Shown one piece after another: positions 41,340-50,991 of a DNA stretch of 64,000 nt. The stretch is from NCBI GenBank assembly GCA_024696615.1, contig JAILGS010000002.1:33128-97127 (forward strand), written 5' to 3'. This DNA is from Lachnospiraceae bacterium (GTDB taxonomy: Bacteria; Bacillota; Clostridia; Lachnospirales; Lachnospiraceae). Every line of letters starts with the position of its first letter. The stretch's first letter is position 1. Below the pieces are notes generated by a model. It searched no databases. It worked only from the letters and a program-made list of their open reading frames with translations, and was not told the DNA's origin. Position numbers and translations under genes: made by a program.

Positions 41340-42281
41340 ATGAATATGCGTAGAAAGTTAGTTCAATTCATGGTTTCCATGATGGTTGTGGGAAGTCTTG
41401 TGGCGTGTGGGAACGCTTCCGGGGCTAAGGAAACAGACGGGGTTGTTTCTTCCACAACGGTAGCTAGTGGGGAGAGCCAAAGCAGTGAAACTGCAGAAAC
41501 ACTTCATGTAGGGGAAGACCGTACCAAAGCCGGAGAAGATGCTAGTGCGAAGGCTTCTTTAGGGCTGGAAGATGGTGTGTATTTGGCGGAATTTCACACG
41601 GATAGTTCCATGTTCCATGTGAATGAAACCAAGAATGGTCAGGGTGTCTTAACTGTTGTGGATGGTGTGGGAACCATTCATCTTTTGATGCCTTCTAAGA
41701 ATACGGTGGGATTATACTTAGGTCTTGCAGAAGATGCTAGTAAGCCGGAAGCTGCAGTTATTGAGCCAAGCCTAGAGCAGGTTACCTATGGGGACGGATC
41801 AACAGAAGAAGTGAATGCTTTTGATCTTCCTGTTCCTGTATTAGATGAGGAATTTGACTGTGCTTTAGTGGGAACCAAGGGAAAATGGTATGATCACAAG
41901 GTATCCGTAACCAATGCGGTTCCTTATGAGGAAAGCCAGGTATGCGCCATCCTTGCGGAGGGTAGCTATGAAATTCCTGTAGAATTACAGGGAGGATCTG
42001 GAAAAGCCACCATTACTTCCCCGGCAAAAGTGGAAGTGACTGCGGATGGTGCAGTGGCTACCATTGTATGGAGTAGTAAGAACTATGATTATATGATCGT
42101 TGGTGGCGAAAAGTATCTTCCTGTAACGGTGGATCCAACTTCCGTATTTGAAATTCCAGTGGAGAATCTTTGTGGAGAGAATCCGGTGATTGCAGATACG
42201 GTGGCTATGAGTAAGCCACATGAAGTAGAATATGTACTGTATTTTCATGGGGATCAGGCGAAAGCTCTCGAAGCCAAGTAA
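41340..42281 (+). CDS. Surface lipoprotein with two related domains (NEAT-like by eye, tentative)
   Basis: Lipobox GSLVACGN; duplicated pattern (LEDGVYLAEF...KWYDHKVSVTN and LAEGSYEIPVEL...YDYMIVGGEKYLPV...IADTVAMSKPHEVEYVLYF). Confidence 0.6.
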   Translation: MNMRRKLVQFMVSMMVVGSLVACGNASGAKETDGVVSSTTVASGESQSSETAETLHVGEDRTKAGEDASAKASLGLEDGVYLAEFHTDSSMFHVNETKNGQGVLTVVDGVGTIHLLMPSKNTVGLYLGLAEDASKPEAAVIEPSLEQVTYGDGSTEEVNAFDLPVPVLDEEFDCALVGTKGKWYDHKVSVTNAVPYEESQVCAILAEGSYEIPVELQGGSGKATITSPAKVEVTADGAVATIVWSSKNYDYMIVGGEKYLPVTVDPTSVFEIPVENLCGENPVIADTVAMSKPHEVEYVLYFHGDQAKALEAK

Positions 42282-42414
42282 TATAGTACTACAGTTACAA
42301 TCCCTCCCCGTTGGAAGAGCGATATTGCATCAAAGCAGGGAGGATGGATATGATGGTGGTAAAGCCCGTGGCGAGTTTCGCCTCGGGCTTAAACTGTTCT
42401 TATAGGAGAAGGTT

Positions 42415-43578
42415 ATGAATAGACGAGGAAACCTGGTGGAAAGAAAAAAGAAAAGAAATTATGCCATGTTAAAAACCCTCTTTGGACTGTGGATTCTGGT
42501 GATTTTAATGGGCTGTGGCAAGCAAACAGTTTCTTCTTCCCATGCAAAGACAGGTTCCATGGAATTATCCCATGCCACCCAGTTTCAAGTGGATTATTAT
42601 GAAGGGGGCTATGCCCATATCCATGTGGAAGATGGGTACGATTACGTGCTGGTTCCTAAGGGAAAAGAAGCAGTGGACCTTGGAATATCCGGTGCCATCA
42701 TCCTTCCGAAGGAGCCGGAAAGCGTGTATTTAGCGGCTTCCGCCTCCATGGATTTAATTCGCCAGTTAAACCAATTGTCCGTCATCACTTCCTGTTCCAC
42801 CAAGGAAGAGGACTATTGCATGGAAGAGGTGAAGGAGCGGATCCAACAGGGACTTATGACCTATGTGGGAAAATATTCGGCTCCGGACTATGAAATGTTA
42901 CTTTCTAAGTCCACGGACCTTGTCATTGAAAATTCTATGATTTATCATAATCCTAAGGTGAAGGAACAGTTAGAACGTCTTGGAATGCCTGTGTTCGTGG
43001 AACGCAGTAGCTATGAAGAAGACCCCTTAGGAAGATTGGAATGGATCCGCTTATACGGATTACTCCTTGGCTGTGAAGAAGAGGCGGATGCCTTTTTTTC
43101 TGAGCAAATGCAACGTATGAGTGAACTTGGTAATCCTACGAATCTGGAGAATGCGCCAACCGTGGTAGTATTCTATGTATCTGCCAATGGAACGGTGAAT
43201 GTGCGAAAGCCTGGAGATTACCTTACCAAGATGATTGCCATGGCGGGAGGAAGCTATGGACTTGCAGGGCTTTCCCTATCGGAAGAGAATGCCCTTTCCA
43301 CGATCAATATTACCTGGGAAGATTTCTATCGGGAGGCTGTGGACTGCGATTATTTGATTTATAATGGAACCATCGATGGGGGAATGACCACCATGGAAGA
43401 GTTCTTACAGCTTAGCCCCCTGCTTTCGGATTTTCGGGGAGTCAAAGAGGGGCATGTATATTGTACCAATTTAAATATTTATCAGGAAAGTAGTAAGATT
43501 GTAGCAATTATTGAAGATTTTTCCAAGCTCTTACAGGGGCGGGATGATCTTACATATCTGCATCAACTTGAAAATTAG
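42415..43578 (+). CDS. ABC transporter substrate-binding lipoprotein (BtuF/FepB-like)
   Basis: LMGCGK lipobox; ESVYLAASASMDLIRQLNQLSVITSCS...YEMLLSKSTDLVIENS...KVKEQLERLGMPVFVERSSYEEDPLGRLEWIRLYGLLLG. Confidence 0.85.
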   Translation: MNRRGNLVERKKKRNYAMLKTLFGLWILVILMGCGKQTVSSSHAKTGSMELSHATQFQVDYYEGGYAHIHVEDGYDYVLVPKGKEAVDLGISGAIILPKEPESVYLAASASMDLIRQLNQLSVITSCSTKEEDYCMEEVKERIQQGLMTYVGKYSAPDYEMLLSKSTDLVIENSMIYHNPKVKEQLERLGMPVFVERSSYEEDPLGRLEWIRLYGLLLGCEEEADAFFSEQMQRMSELGNPTNLENAPTVVVFYVSANGTVNVRKPGDYLTKMIAMAGGSYGLAGLSLSEENALSTINITWEDFYREAVDCDYLIYNGTIDGGMTTMEEFLQLSPLLSDFRGVKEGHVYCTNLNIYQESSKIVAIIEDFSKLLQGRDDLTYLHQLEN

Positions 43579-43621
43579 AAAACTAGAAGATTAAAAAAAA
43601 CAGAAGGAAAGGAGGACCTCC

Positions 43622-44650
43622 ATGAAAGAAAAGAAAGAATCCTCATGTTATCGAATCATGATCTTATATGTGCTATTACTTGGACTATTAGGAATTCTCA
43701 TGGGGGTTAATCTCTGTGTGGGAAGCACCATGATTTCTCCTGGTAAGTGCCTTGTATTACTTTTTGGGGAAAGTGGGGATTTCGTGGAACGAACGATTCT
43801 TTTTCAGATTCGTCTCCCTAGAATTCTTGCAGCCCTCTTTTTAGGAGGGGCTCTATCTTTAGCAGGATATTTATTACAGACCTTCTTTTCCAATCCCATT
43901 GCAGGGCCATTCGTTCTTGGAATCTCCTCCGGCGCGAAGTGTATGGTGGCGGTCTTAATGGTGATTTCCTGTCGGGTGGGATGGGTATTAAATTCTCTGG
44001 AAATGATTTTAGCTTCCCTGGCAGGTTCCCTTCTTGCCACAGGAGTGGTGTTACTTGCCTCAAAGAAGGTAAAGAATATGGCCATTCTCATAGTCTGTGG
44101 CGTGATGATTGGTTATATTGGATCTGCAATTACGGAACTTTTGGTAACATTTGCAGAGGATTCGAATATTGTCAATCTTCATAACTGGTCCATGGGTAGT
44201 TTTTCTGGAATTACCTGGTCCAATGTATCCTATGTGATTCCCGTGGTGATGATGGGACTTCTTAGCTCCATGTGGATTTCGAAGGAGATGGAAGCCTATC
44301 TTTATGGGGAGGATTATGCGAAAAGTATTGGAATCGGGATTGGAACCTTTCGACTGATATTGATTCTTTTATCCAGTATTCTTTCGGCCACGGTAACCGC
44401 ATTTGCAGGACCGGTGTCCTTTGTGGGAATTGCCGTTCCCCATGTGATTCGGCGCATGTTTCGCTCTGCCAAACCGAAGATTTTAATTCCTGCCTGCTTT
44501 TTAGGGGGTGGAGTGTTCTGTCTGTGGAGTGATCTTCTGGCTCGAAGTCTTTTTGCTCCCATGGAGATCAGTATTAGTACCATTACAGCAATCTTTGGTG
44601 CACCCGTGGTGCTTTCCATGCTATTTCATCGAAAGGAGAAAAGTGAATGA
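43622..44650 (+). CDS. FecCD/BtuC family ABC transporter permease
   Basis: RLPRILAALFLGGALSLAGYLLQTFFSNPIAGPFVLGISSGA; GPVSFVGIAVPHVIRRM. Confidence 0.93.
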   Translation: MKEKKESSCYRIMILYVLLLGLLGILMGVNLCVGSTMISPGKCLVLLFGESGDFVERTILFQIRLPRILAALFLGGALSLAGYLLQTFFSNPIAGPFVLGISSGAKCMVAVLMVISCRVGWVLNSLEMILASLAGSLLATGVVLLASKKVKNMAILIVCGVMIGYIGSAITELLVTFAEDSNIVNLHNWSMGSFSGITWSNVSYVIPVVMMGLLSSMWISKEMEAYLYGEDYAKSIGIGIGTFRLILILLSSILSATVTAFAGPVSFVGIAVPHVIRRMFRSAKPKILIPACFLGGGVFCLWSDLLARSLFAPMEISISTITAIFGAPVVLSMLFHRKEKSE

Positions 44651-46965
44651 TTCAGGGAAAGAATTTATCCGTAGGATATGGAACGGATGTGGTCATTGAA
44701 GATTTCTCCTTCCATGTGGAAGCAGGCTGTATTACTGCCCTTATTGGGCCAAATGGTGCCGGTAAGTCAACTTTGTTAAAGACCTTGGGGGGATATTTAG
44801 CACCCCTTTCCGGTTCCATTCTTCTTGGTGGACGGGATGCACTTTCGATTTCGCCGACGGAGCGGGCTAAATTCATGGCGGTGATGTTAACCAGTCGCAA
44901 GCCCGTGGAATATATGACCTGTTTTGATGTGGTAAGTGTGGGACGATATCAGTACACGGGACGAATGGGAAATTTAACTTCTAAAGATGAAGAAAAGATT
45001 GAAGAAACCCTTGCTTTCGTAGGAGCGGCTCATTTAGCAAAGAGGGAGTATGATACCCTCAGTGATGGTCAAAAACAGCGAGTGTTATTAGCAAGAGCCT
45101 TAGTACAGGAACCGAAAGTCCTATTATTGGATGAACCCACGAGTTTTTTAGATATTGGTGTGAAATTAGAATTTGTAGAAACCTTAAAAAAATTGGCTAA
45201 AAAAGAGCAAATTGCCATTGTGGTTTCCATGCATGAGTTGGAATTCGTAAAGCAATTAGCGGATTATGTGGTGGGAATTGATAGTCACGGTACCGTGAAA
45301 TATACTGGGAAGGCAGATCAGATTTTGATTCCTTCCATCTTAGAAGACCTCTATGAGATGAAGCCGGGTTCATTTTTAAAGCTTTATCAGGATTTTACCA
45401 AAGAGCCTGTGGCAAGTACCCATCAGGAATTTTCTTCTCATAGTTTTCCTTGTAAGTTTTTAATGGTGCAGGGAACCATGTCCAGTGCCGGAAAGAGCAT
45501 GGTGGTAGCGGCTCTTTGTCGAATCTTTGCCCAGGATGGGTACCGCGTGAGACCTTTTAAATCCCAGAATATGGCCCTTAATTCCTATATTACGGAGGAC
45601 GGGTTGGAGATGGGACGGGCCCAGGTGTTACAGGCGGAAGCGGCGGGAGTAAAGCCCAGTGTATATATGAATCCGATTCTTTTAAAACCGACTTCCGATG
45701 CGGGCTCCCAGGTGATCGTCAATGGTAAGGTAAGGGGAAATATGTCTGCCAGGGACTATTTTGCTTATAAGAAGGAATTAGTTCCGGACATCCTTCATGC
45801 GGTGGAGGAACTTTCCAAGGATGCGGATCTGATCGTGATTGAGGGAGCGGGTTCCCCTGCAGAAATCAATCTAAAAAAGGACGATATCGTGAATATGGGA
45901 ATGGCAAAACTGGTGGATGCCCCGGTACTTTTAGTGGGGGATATTGACCGTGGTGGCGTCTTTGCCCAGCTCCTTGGTACCTTGGAACTTCTAGAACCGG
46001 AGGAAAAGGAGCGGGTCTTTGGCCTCTTAGTGAACAAATTCCGTGGAGATGCCTCCATCCTGGATCCAGGCATTGCCATGTTAGAAAAGCGCAGTAAAGT
46101 TCCGGTATTGGGGGTATTACCGTATCTACATCATCATCTGGAAGATGAGGATTCCCTTACGGAAAAATTTACCAACCGTAGTAGGAATCAGATTTCCATA
46201 GGTGTGGTAAAATTGCCCCATATTTCTAATTTTACGGATTTTGATGTGTTCTCCACGATGGAAGGCGTGGGAGTCACCTATCTGACAAATCCCAAGGAGG
46301 TCTGTTCTGACTATGACTGCATCATTCTTCCTGGAAGTAAGAATACGATTCGGGATATGCAATGGCTTCGGGAAAGTGGTATGGAAGCGGCCCTTCTTCG
46401 CTATCATCATGAGGAGGGACTGATGATCGGAATCTGCGGCGGTTATCAGATGCTTGGTCATTCCATCGAAGATCCGGATGGAGTGGAAGAAGGGGGCAGT
46501 ATTTTGGGACTTTCCCTGCTTCCGGTAAAAACCATTCTTGCTTCTAAGAAGGTGCGAAAGCAGACCAAGGGTCAGGTGGAGGAACTTCCGGAAAACTTCC
46601 TTCTTAGCAAATGTAGTCATAGTCCTTATACGGGATATGAAATTCATATGGGGGAAACCACCCTGGATGCTACCCTTTGTGAGGGGGCAGAATGTGTGGC
46701 TTTCACGGAACAAGGAACGGGGTATTGTACCCCAAGGGTATATGGAACCTATATTCATGGCTTCTTTGATGGGGGCCAATTAAGTCATAACCTTCTTTAC
46801 GCCTTAGGAGAGAGAAAGCATCTGGCGGTGGAAAGTCTTGAAGTTCGGGACTATGCCATGATTAAGGAAGAAGAATTAAATCAACTAGCGGATACGTTCC
46901 GCCAGTATTTATCCATGGATGCAATCTATGAAAAAATCGGATTACATCCTAGAAAGTCCAGTTGA
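44647..46965 (+). CDS. cobQ: Fusion: ABC transporter ATP-binding protein (BtuD-like) and cobyric acid synthase (CobQ/CbiP)
   Basis: N-terminus ALIGPNGAGKSTLLKTL, LSDGQKQRVLLARALVQEPKVLLLDEPTSFLD; C-terminus MVQGTMSSAGKSMVVAALCRIFAQDGYRVRPFKSQNMALNSYITEDGLEMGRAQVLQA, GSKNTIRDMQWL, GICGGYQMLG. One uninterrupted 772-codon ORF. Confidence 0.93.
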   Translation: MIQGKNLSVGYGTDVVIEDFSFHVEAGCITALIGPNGAGKSTLLKTLGGYLAPLSGSILLGGRDALSISPTERAKFMAVMLTSRKPVEYMTCFDVVSVGRYQYTGRMGNLTSKDEEKIEETLAFVGAAHLAKREYDTLSDGQKQRVLLARALVQEPKVLLLDEPTSFLDIGVKLEFVETLKKLAKKEQIAIVVSMHELEFVKQLADYVVGIDSHGTVKYTGKADQILIPSILEDLYEMKPGSFLKLYQDFTKEPVASTHQEFSSHSFPCKFLMVQGTMSSAGKSMVVAALCRIFAQDGYRVRPFKSQNMALNSYITEDGLEMGRAQVLQAEAAGVKPSVYMNPILLKPTSDAGSQVIVNGKVRGNMSARDYFAYKKELVPDILHAVEELSKDADLIVIEGAGSPAEINLKKDDIVNMGMAKLVDAPVLLVGDIDRGGVFAQLLGTLELLEPEEKERVFGLLVNKFRGDASILDPGIAMLEKRSKVPVLGVLPYLHHHLEDEDSLTEKFTNRSRNQISIGVVKLPHISNFTDFDVFSTMEGVGVTYLTNPKEVCSDYDCIILPGSKNTIRDMQWLRESGMEAALLRYHHEEGLMIGICGGYQMLGHSIEDPDGVEEGGSILGLSLLPVKTILASKKVRKQTKGQVEELPENFLLSKCSHSPYTGYEIHMGETTLDATLCEGAECVAFTEQGTGYCTPRVYGTYIHGFFDGGQLSHNLLYALGERKHLAVESLEVRDYAMIKEEELNQLADTFRQYLSMDAIYEKIGLHPRKSS

Positions 46966-48113
46966 TCTTGGATTTCATAGAATTAGTGAGTCTTGACAAG
47001 TCATGGAAGGAACATCGTATGTATGAGGTAACACAAAGAAATTCCTATGATACCATTTATCAGGAAATCAAATCCATCTTCGATCATAAATCCAAGCCCA
47101 TTGATGGGTTTGGGGATTTTGAAGAGGTCATCTGTAAAATTGGTGCAATTCAAAAAACTCTCCATCCTTCCATAAAAAAAAGAGTGGCCCTGATTGCCTG
47201 TGGGGATCATGGCATCGTGGAGGAAGGCGTATCCCAGAGTGATTGTAAGGTGACAAGACTGGTGGCAGAAAGCCTTGGAAAGGGACAAAGTACGGCTTCC
47301 ACCCTGGGAAAAGCCATTCACTGCGACATTCTTCCCGTGGATGTGGGAATATATGGGAAAGAAGAAATCCCAGGGGTGGTATCTTGCAAAATTGCGGAAG
47401 GAACGAAGAATTTTAAAATCTCCCAAGCCATGACCATGTCCCAGTGTAGGGAAGCGATCGACCTTGGAAAGAGCCTTGCTCGAGACGCTTCTAAAAAAGG
47501 ATATGAACTGATTGTTACGGGGGAGATGGGGATTGGAAATACCACCGCTTCCACGGCTATTTTATTATCCCTTCTAGATGTACCTAAAACCCAGTGGTCT
47601 CAGTATATTGGACGGGGAGCGGGATTGGATGATCAGCGGTTTATCAAAAAACAACAGGTGATCGAAGAAGGATTAAGATTACATCAACCTCTGATCCAAT
47701 CCCAAGAGTCCCAAAGCCAGAAAGCCCTTATGGCGCTTTGCTGTTTTGGTGGACTTGAGATTGCCTGTATGGTGGGCATGTTTCTTGGGGGAAAAGAGAT
47801 GGGGATTCCTGTGGTGCTGGATGGACTCATTAGTGCCACCGCAGCTTTGGTGGCAAGCAGGTTGGAGACGGATTTGACTCGTTATATCCTTCCTTCCCAC
47901 CAAGGACGGGAAGGTGGCTGTATGCTGGCATTAAAGGCCCTGGGACTTACTCCGCTGTTACGAGGAAATATGGCACTGGGGGAAGGCACGGGAGGATTAT
48001 TACTTCTTCCCCTGCTGGATTCCATGATTTCGTATTATGAGCAGGGAGCATCGTTTTTCGACAATCATATTGAGGATTATATGCGGTATGAATCCGGAAA
48101 GGGGCAGGAATGA
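46962..48113 (+). CDS. cobT: Nicotinate-nucleotide:dimethylbenzimidazole phosphoribosyltransferase (start possibly 47019)
   Basis: RVALIACGDHGIVEEGVSQ; GEMGIGNTTASTAIL; GRGAGLDD; EGTGGLLLLPLLD. Confidence 0.93.
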   Translation: MILDFIELVSLDKSWKEHRMYEVTQRNSYDTIYQEIKSIFDHKSKPIDGFGDFEEVICKIGAIQKTLHPSIKKRVALIACGDHGIVEEGVSQSDCKVTRLVAESLGKGQSTASTLGKAIHCDILPVDVGIYGKEEIPGVVSCKIAEGTKNFKISQAMTMSQCREAIDLGKSLARDASKKGYELIVTGEMGIGNTTASTAILLSLLDVPKTQWSQYIGRGAGLDDQRFIKKQQVIEEGLRLHQPLIQSQESQSQKALMALCCFGGLEIACMVGMFLGGKEMGIPVVLDGLISATAALVASRLETDLTRYILPSHQGREGGCMLALKALGLTPLLRGNMALGEGTGGLLLLPLLDSMISYYEQGASFFDNHIEDYMRYESGKGQE

Positions 48114-48685
48114 TTACTATACTTGGAACTCCTAAAGGGGGAAAGTCAGCATTTGCAGAGGAACTTTTTCTAAAGACTCCTGGAATTCATCTCTATCTTG
48201 CCACCATGATTCCGATTGGCCAGGTGGGAAGAAACCGGGTTTTATACCATCAAAGGATGCGGGAAGGAAAGGATTTTGTGACGGTGGAGGCTCCCACCAA
48301 TGTCTATATTGCGGCGGCCGAAAAAGCAATCACCCTGGTTCCGGAAGGGATTTTGGGGTGTAGTTGCCTGGTGGAATGCATGTCCAATTGGCTTGCCAAT
48401 GAGCTTTTTTCCTATCATAAAACCAAGGAGGAGGCCATTCGTCGAATTTTGGCCCAATTAGAACAGCTTGACCGCAAAGCCATGGAAGTGATTTTGGTTA
48501 CGAATACATTTGCTCTGGAAGAGCAGATGGATGAGGAAACCAGACAGTATGTGAAAGCCATGGATGAATTAAATGAGAAGTTAGTGGAGAGGTCCAGGGG
48601 GACCTATCGAAAAGAGGAAGGGGAGTGGAAATTCTATGCTCACATGGATTCGGGCTCTGGCAGTGGCCATGGGACGGTATTCTAG
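48110..48685 (+). CDS. cobU: Adenosylcobinamide kinase/guanylyltransferase (CobU-like, divergent)
   Basis: MITILGTPKGGKSAFAE P-loop; LYLATMIPIG; RNRVLYHQRMREGKDFVTVEAP; LVECMSNWLANELF. Confidence 0.78.
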   Translation: MITILGTPKGGKSAFAEELFLKTPGIHLYLATMIPIGQVGRNRVLYHQRMREGKDFVTVEAPTNVYIAAAEKAITLVPEGILGCSCLVECMSNWLANELFSYHKTKEEAIRRILAQLEQLDRKAMEVILVTNTFALEEQMDEETRQYVKAMDELNEKLVERSRGTYRKEEGEWKFYAHMDSGSGSGHGTVF

Positions 48686-49421
48686 AATTCCCATGCCGGG
48701 ATTTGGCTGGAATGAGAAGGATATGCAATATCATATGATGTTTTTTCCCTGGGTGGGAGGCGTGATCAGCCTATGTTCTCTTGGGGGATACTTTGGACTA
48801 AAAACCTTCCTTCCGGGGCTTTCCTCTTTCGTGGTAGCAAGTCTATTAACGGTAATTCCGCTAATGATTACCGGTGGTTTTCATCTGGATGGCTTTTTAG
48901 ATGTGCAGGATGCGAGAAATTCCTTTCAAAGTCGGGAGAAGAAATTAGAGATTTTAAAAGATCCCCATATTGGATCCTTTGCAGTGATTTCCCTGGCAAT
49001 CTACGGATTATTGTGGATGGGAGGACTGGTGGAATTACTGGAAACTAAGGAGTTTTGGGCTCTTGGTGGATTTTTTTTAAGTTATCCTTTCGTACGGGCG
49101 ATTGCCGGAATTCTTGCAATAGTTGGAAAAAAGGCAAGAACTTCCGGAATGCTTGTGGAGGAAGTGAATCAGACGCCAAGGGTTGTTTTAGTCGTCCTGG
49201 GATGCACGATTCTTGCCATCGTTTTAGGGGAATGTGTTTTTCTTTCTCCCATGGTGATTCTTTTTGAAATCCTCCTCATACTTTGCTTTATTTGGTATTA
49301 TAATAGAATGTGTAAGAGGGAATTTGGAGGCGTTAGCGGGGATACCTCCGGTTATTTTGTAGTACAGTTAGAATTATTATTGTTATGGTTATTTTTTCTT
49401 AGTACCAGGATGTGTTCGTAG
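48636..49421 (+). CDS. cobS: Adenosylcobinamide-GDP ribazoletransferase
   Basis: RALAVAMGRYSRIPMP; GGFHLDGFLDVQDA; GSFAVISLAIYGLLWMG; GVSGDTSGYFVVQLE. Confidence 0.93.
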   Translation: MLTWIRALAVAMGRYSRIPMPGFGWNEKDMQYHMMFFPWVGGVISLCSLGGYFGLKTFLPGLSSFVVASLLTVIPLMITGGFHLDGFLDVQDARNSFQSREKKLEILKDPHIGSFAVISLAIYGLLWMGGLVELLETKEFWALGGFFLSYPFVRAIAGILAIVGKKARTSGMLVEEVNQTPRVVLVVLGCTILAIVLGECVFLSPMVILFEILLILCFIWYYNRMCKREFGGVSGDTSGYFVVQLELLLLWLFFLSTRMCS

Positions 49422-49436
49422 GAAGGGGGAAGGAAC

Positions 49437-50060
49437 ATGGGTCAAAGTTATGAAGTACAATGTCTTTTAATCCGTCACGGAAAAACACAGGGAAATGTGG
49501 AACGTAGATATGTGGGATGTCGTACGGACGAGCACTTATGTGATGAAGGCATCGCACAGATGCAGTGGCTGAAAAAACATTTGCCAGAATGCACAAGCCG
49601 ATGTCATCTCTTCACCAGTCCCTTAGTAAGAGCCAGGGAGAGCGCAGCCATCGCTTTTGGAGGATTTATTCCGGAAGTGATTGAGGAGATGAAGGAAATC
49701 GATTTTGGTGAATTCGAAGGAAAGAATTATCAACAATTAGCGGAGGATCGAAGCTATCTGACCTGGCTTGCCTCCCGGGGAATTCTTCCCTTCCCCCATG
49801 GGGAACCAAGGGACATCTTTGTGAAGCGGAATGTGGAAGCTTTTCGAAAGGTGGTTCTTGCCCATAAAACTTCCCAGGATCCATTAATTTTTATGGTGCA
49901 TGGAGGAAGTATCATGGCGGTGTTAAGTGAGCTTACCGGAAAGGATTATTATGATTTTCAGGTGGCTAACGGCAATGGCTATGAAGTGATTATACATATT
50001 AAAGGAGATACCATTGATGGTGTATCATATCATATCCTTTTTGATGGGGATACTCCTTGA
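49437..50060 (+). CDS. cobC: Histidine phosphatase family protein (alpha-ribazole phosphatase CobC-like)
   Basis: LLIRHGKTQGNVERRYVGCRTDEHLCDEG; EIDFGEFEGKNYQQL; FMVHGGSIMAVL. Confidence 0.85.
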   Translation: MGQSYEVQCLLIRHGKTQGNVERRYVGCRTDEHLCDEGIAQMQWLKKHLPECTSRCHLFTSPLVRARESAAIAFGGFIPEVIEEMKEIDFGEFEGKNYQQLAEDRSYLTWLASRGILPFPHGEPRDIFVKRNVEAFRKVVLAHKTSQDPLIFMVHGGSIMAVLSELTGKDYYDFQVANGNGYEVIIHIKGDTIDGVSYHILFDGDTP

Positions 50061-50991
50061 TTTTATTCTAGGAGATCCGGAATGTGCTCCCCATCCCATT
50101 CGGCTGATTGGAGGCATGATCGCAAGACTGGATGGATTGTTGTATCAAAAAGAACATTCCCACAAGCGTCTTATATGCTCCGGAGCATTGCTTGTGGGAA
50201 TGGTTCTATGTAGTACCATTCTGGTTACGGGAGGAATGATATGGCTTTCCTATAGCTTTTCTCCCATTCTTGGAATCCTGGTGGAAACCATTCTTACTTA
50301 CTATATTCTTGCGGCCAAGAGTTTATCCGTGGAAAGTAAAAAAGTATATGAGGCTTTAGAACAGCGGGGACTTGCAGCAGGACGGTATGCGGTTTCTCGG
50401 ATTGTTGGCCGGGATACCGAGTCCTTAACGGAAGAGGGAGTGATTCGTGCTGCGGTGGAGACGGTGGCAGAAAATACCTCCGATGGTGTGATTGCCCCAC
50501 TTCTTTATACATTTTTTGGTGGCCCCATCCTTGGAATGGCTTATAAAGCTATCAATACCATGGATTCCATGTTGGGGTATCATAATCAAAAATATGAATA
50601 TTTTGGAAAAGTAGCAGCCCGTCTGGATGATGTGGCGAATTACCTTCCTGCCAGGCTTAGTGCCCTGTTTATGATTCTTGCCACCCTTGTTCTTGGAAGG
50701 AAATTTTCCACCAAGGGTGCCATTACCATCTATGGTCGGGACCGGAACAATCATAAAAGTCCCAATTCCGCCCATACGGAAAGTGTTCTTGCTGGAGCAC
50801 TGGGAGTAGAGCTTGCGGGGGATGCCTATTATTTTGGAAAAAAGGTGTCAAAACCCACCATTGGGGATGCACTTCGTCCCATAAAGCGGGAGGACATTCT
50901 TCTTGCGGCAGATTGCATGTTTATGACGGAGGGAGTGGCCTTAGTGTTGCTTCTTGGAATCGCAGCAGGATGGATGAAATATTTTTCTTAA
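50014..50991 (+). CDS. cbiB: Adenosylcobinamide-phosphate synthase CbiB
   Basis: GILLDFILGDPECAPHPIRLIGGMI; GRDTESLTEEGVIRAAVETVAENTSDGVIAPLLY; AYKAINTMDSMLGYHN. Confidence 0.94.
   Translation: MMVYHIISFLMGILLDFILGDPECAPHPIRLIGGMIARLDGLLYQKEHSHKRLICSGALLVGMVLCSTILVTGGMIWLSYSFSPILGILVETILTYYILAAKSLSVESKKVYEALEQRGLAAGRYAVSRIVGRDTESLTEEGVIRAAVETVAENTSDGVIAPLLYTFFGGPILGMAYKAINTMDSMLGYHNQKYEYFGKVAARLDDVANYLPARLSALFMILATLVLGRKFSTKGAITIYGRDRNNHKSPNSAHTESVLAGALGVELAGDAYYFGKKVSKPTIGDALRPIKREDILLAADCMFMTEGVALVLLLGIAAGWMKYFS

Noticed and set aside
46126-46779. 217-aa minus-strand ORF
   Set aside because: Antisense to the well-supported CobQ domain; no recognisable motifs.
47001-47426. 141-aa minus-strand ORF
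   Set aside because: Antisense to cobT; no motif support.
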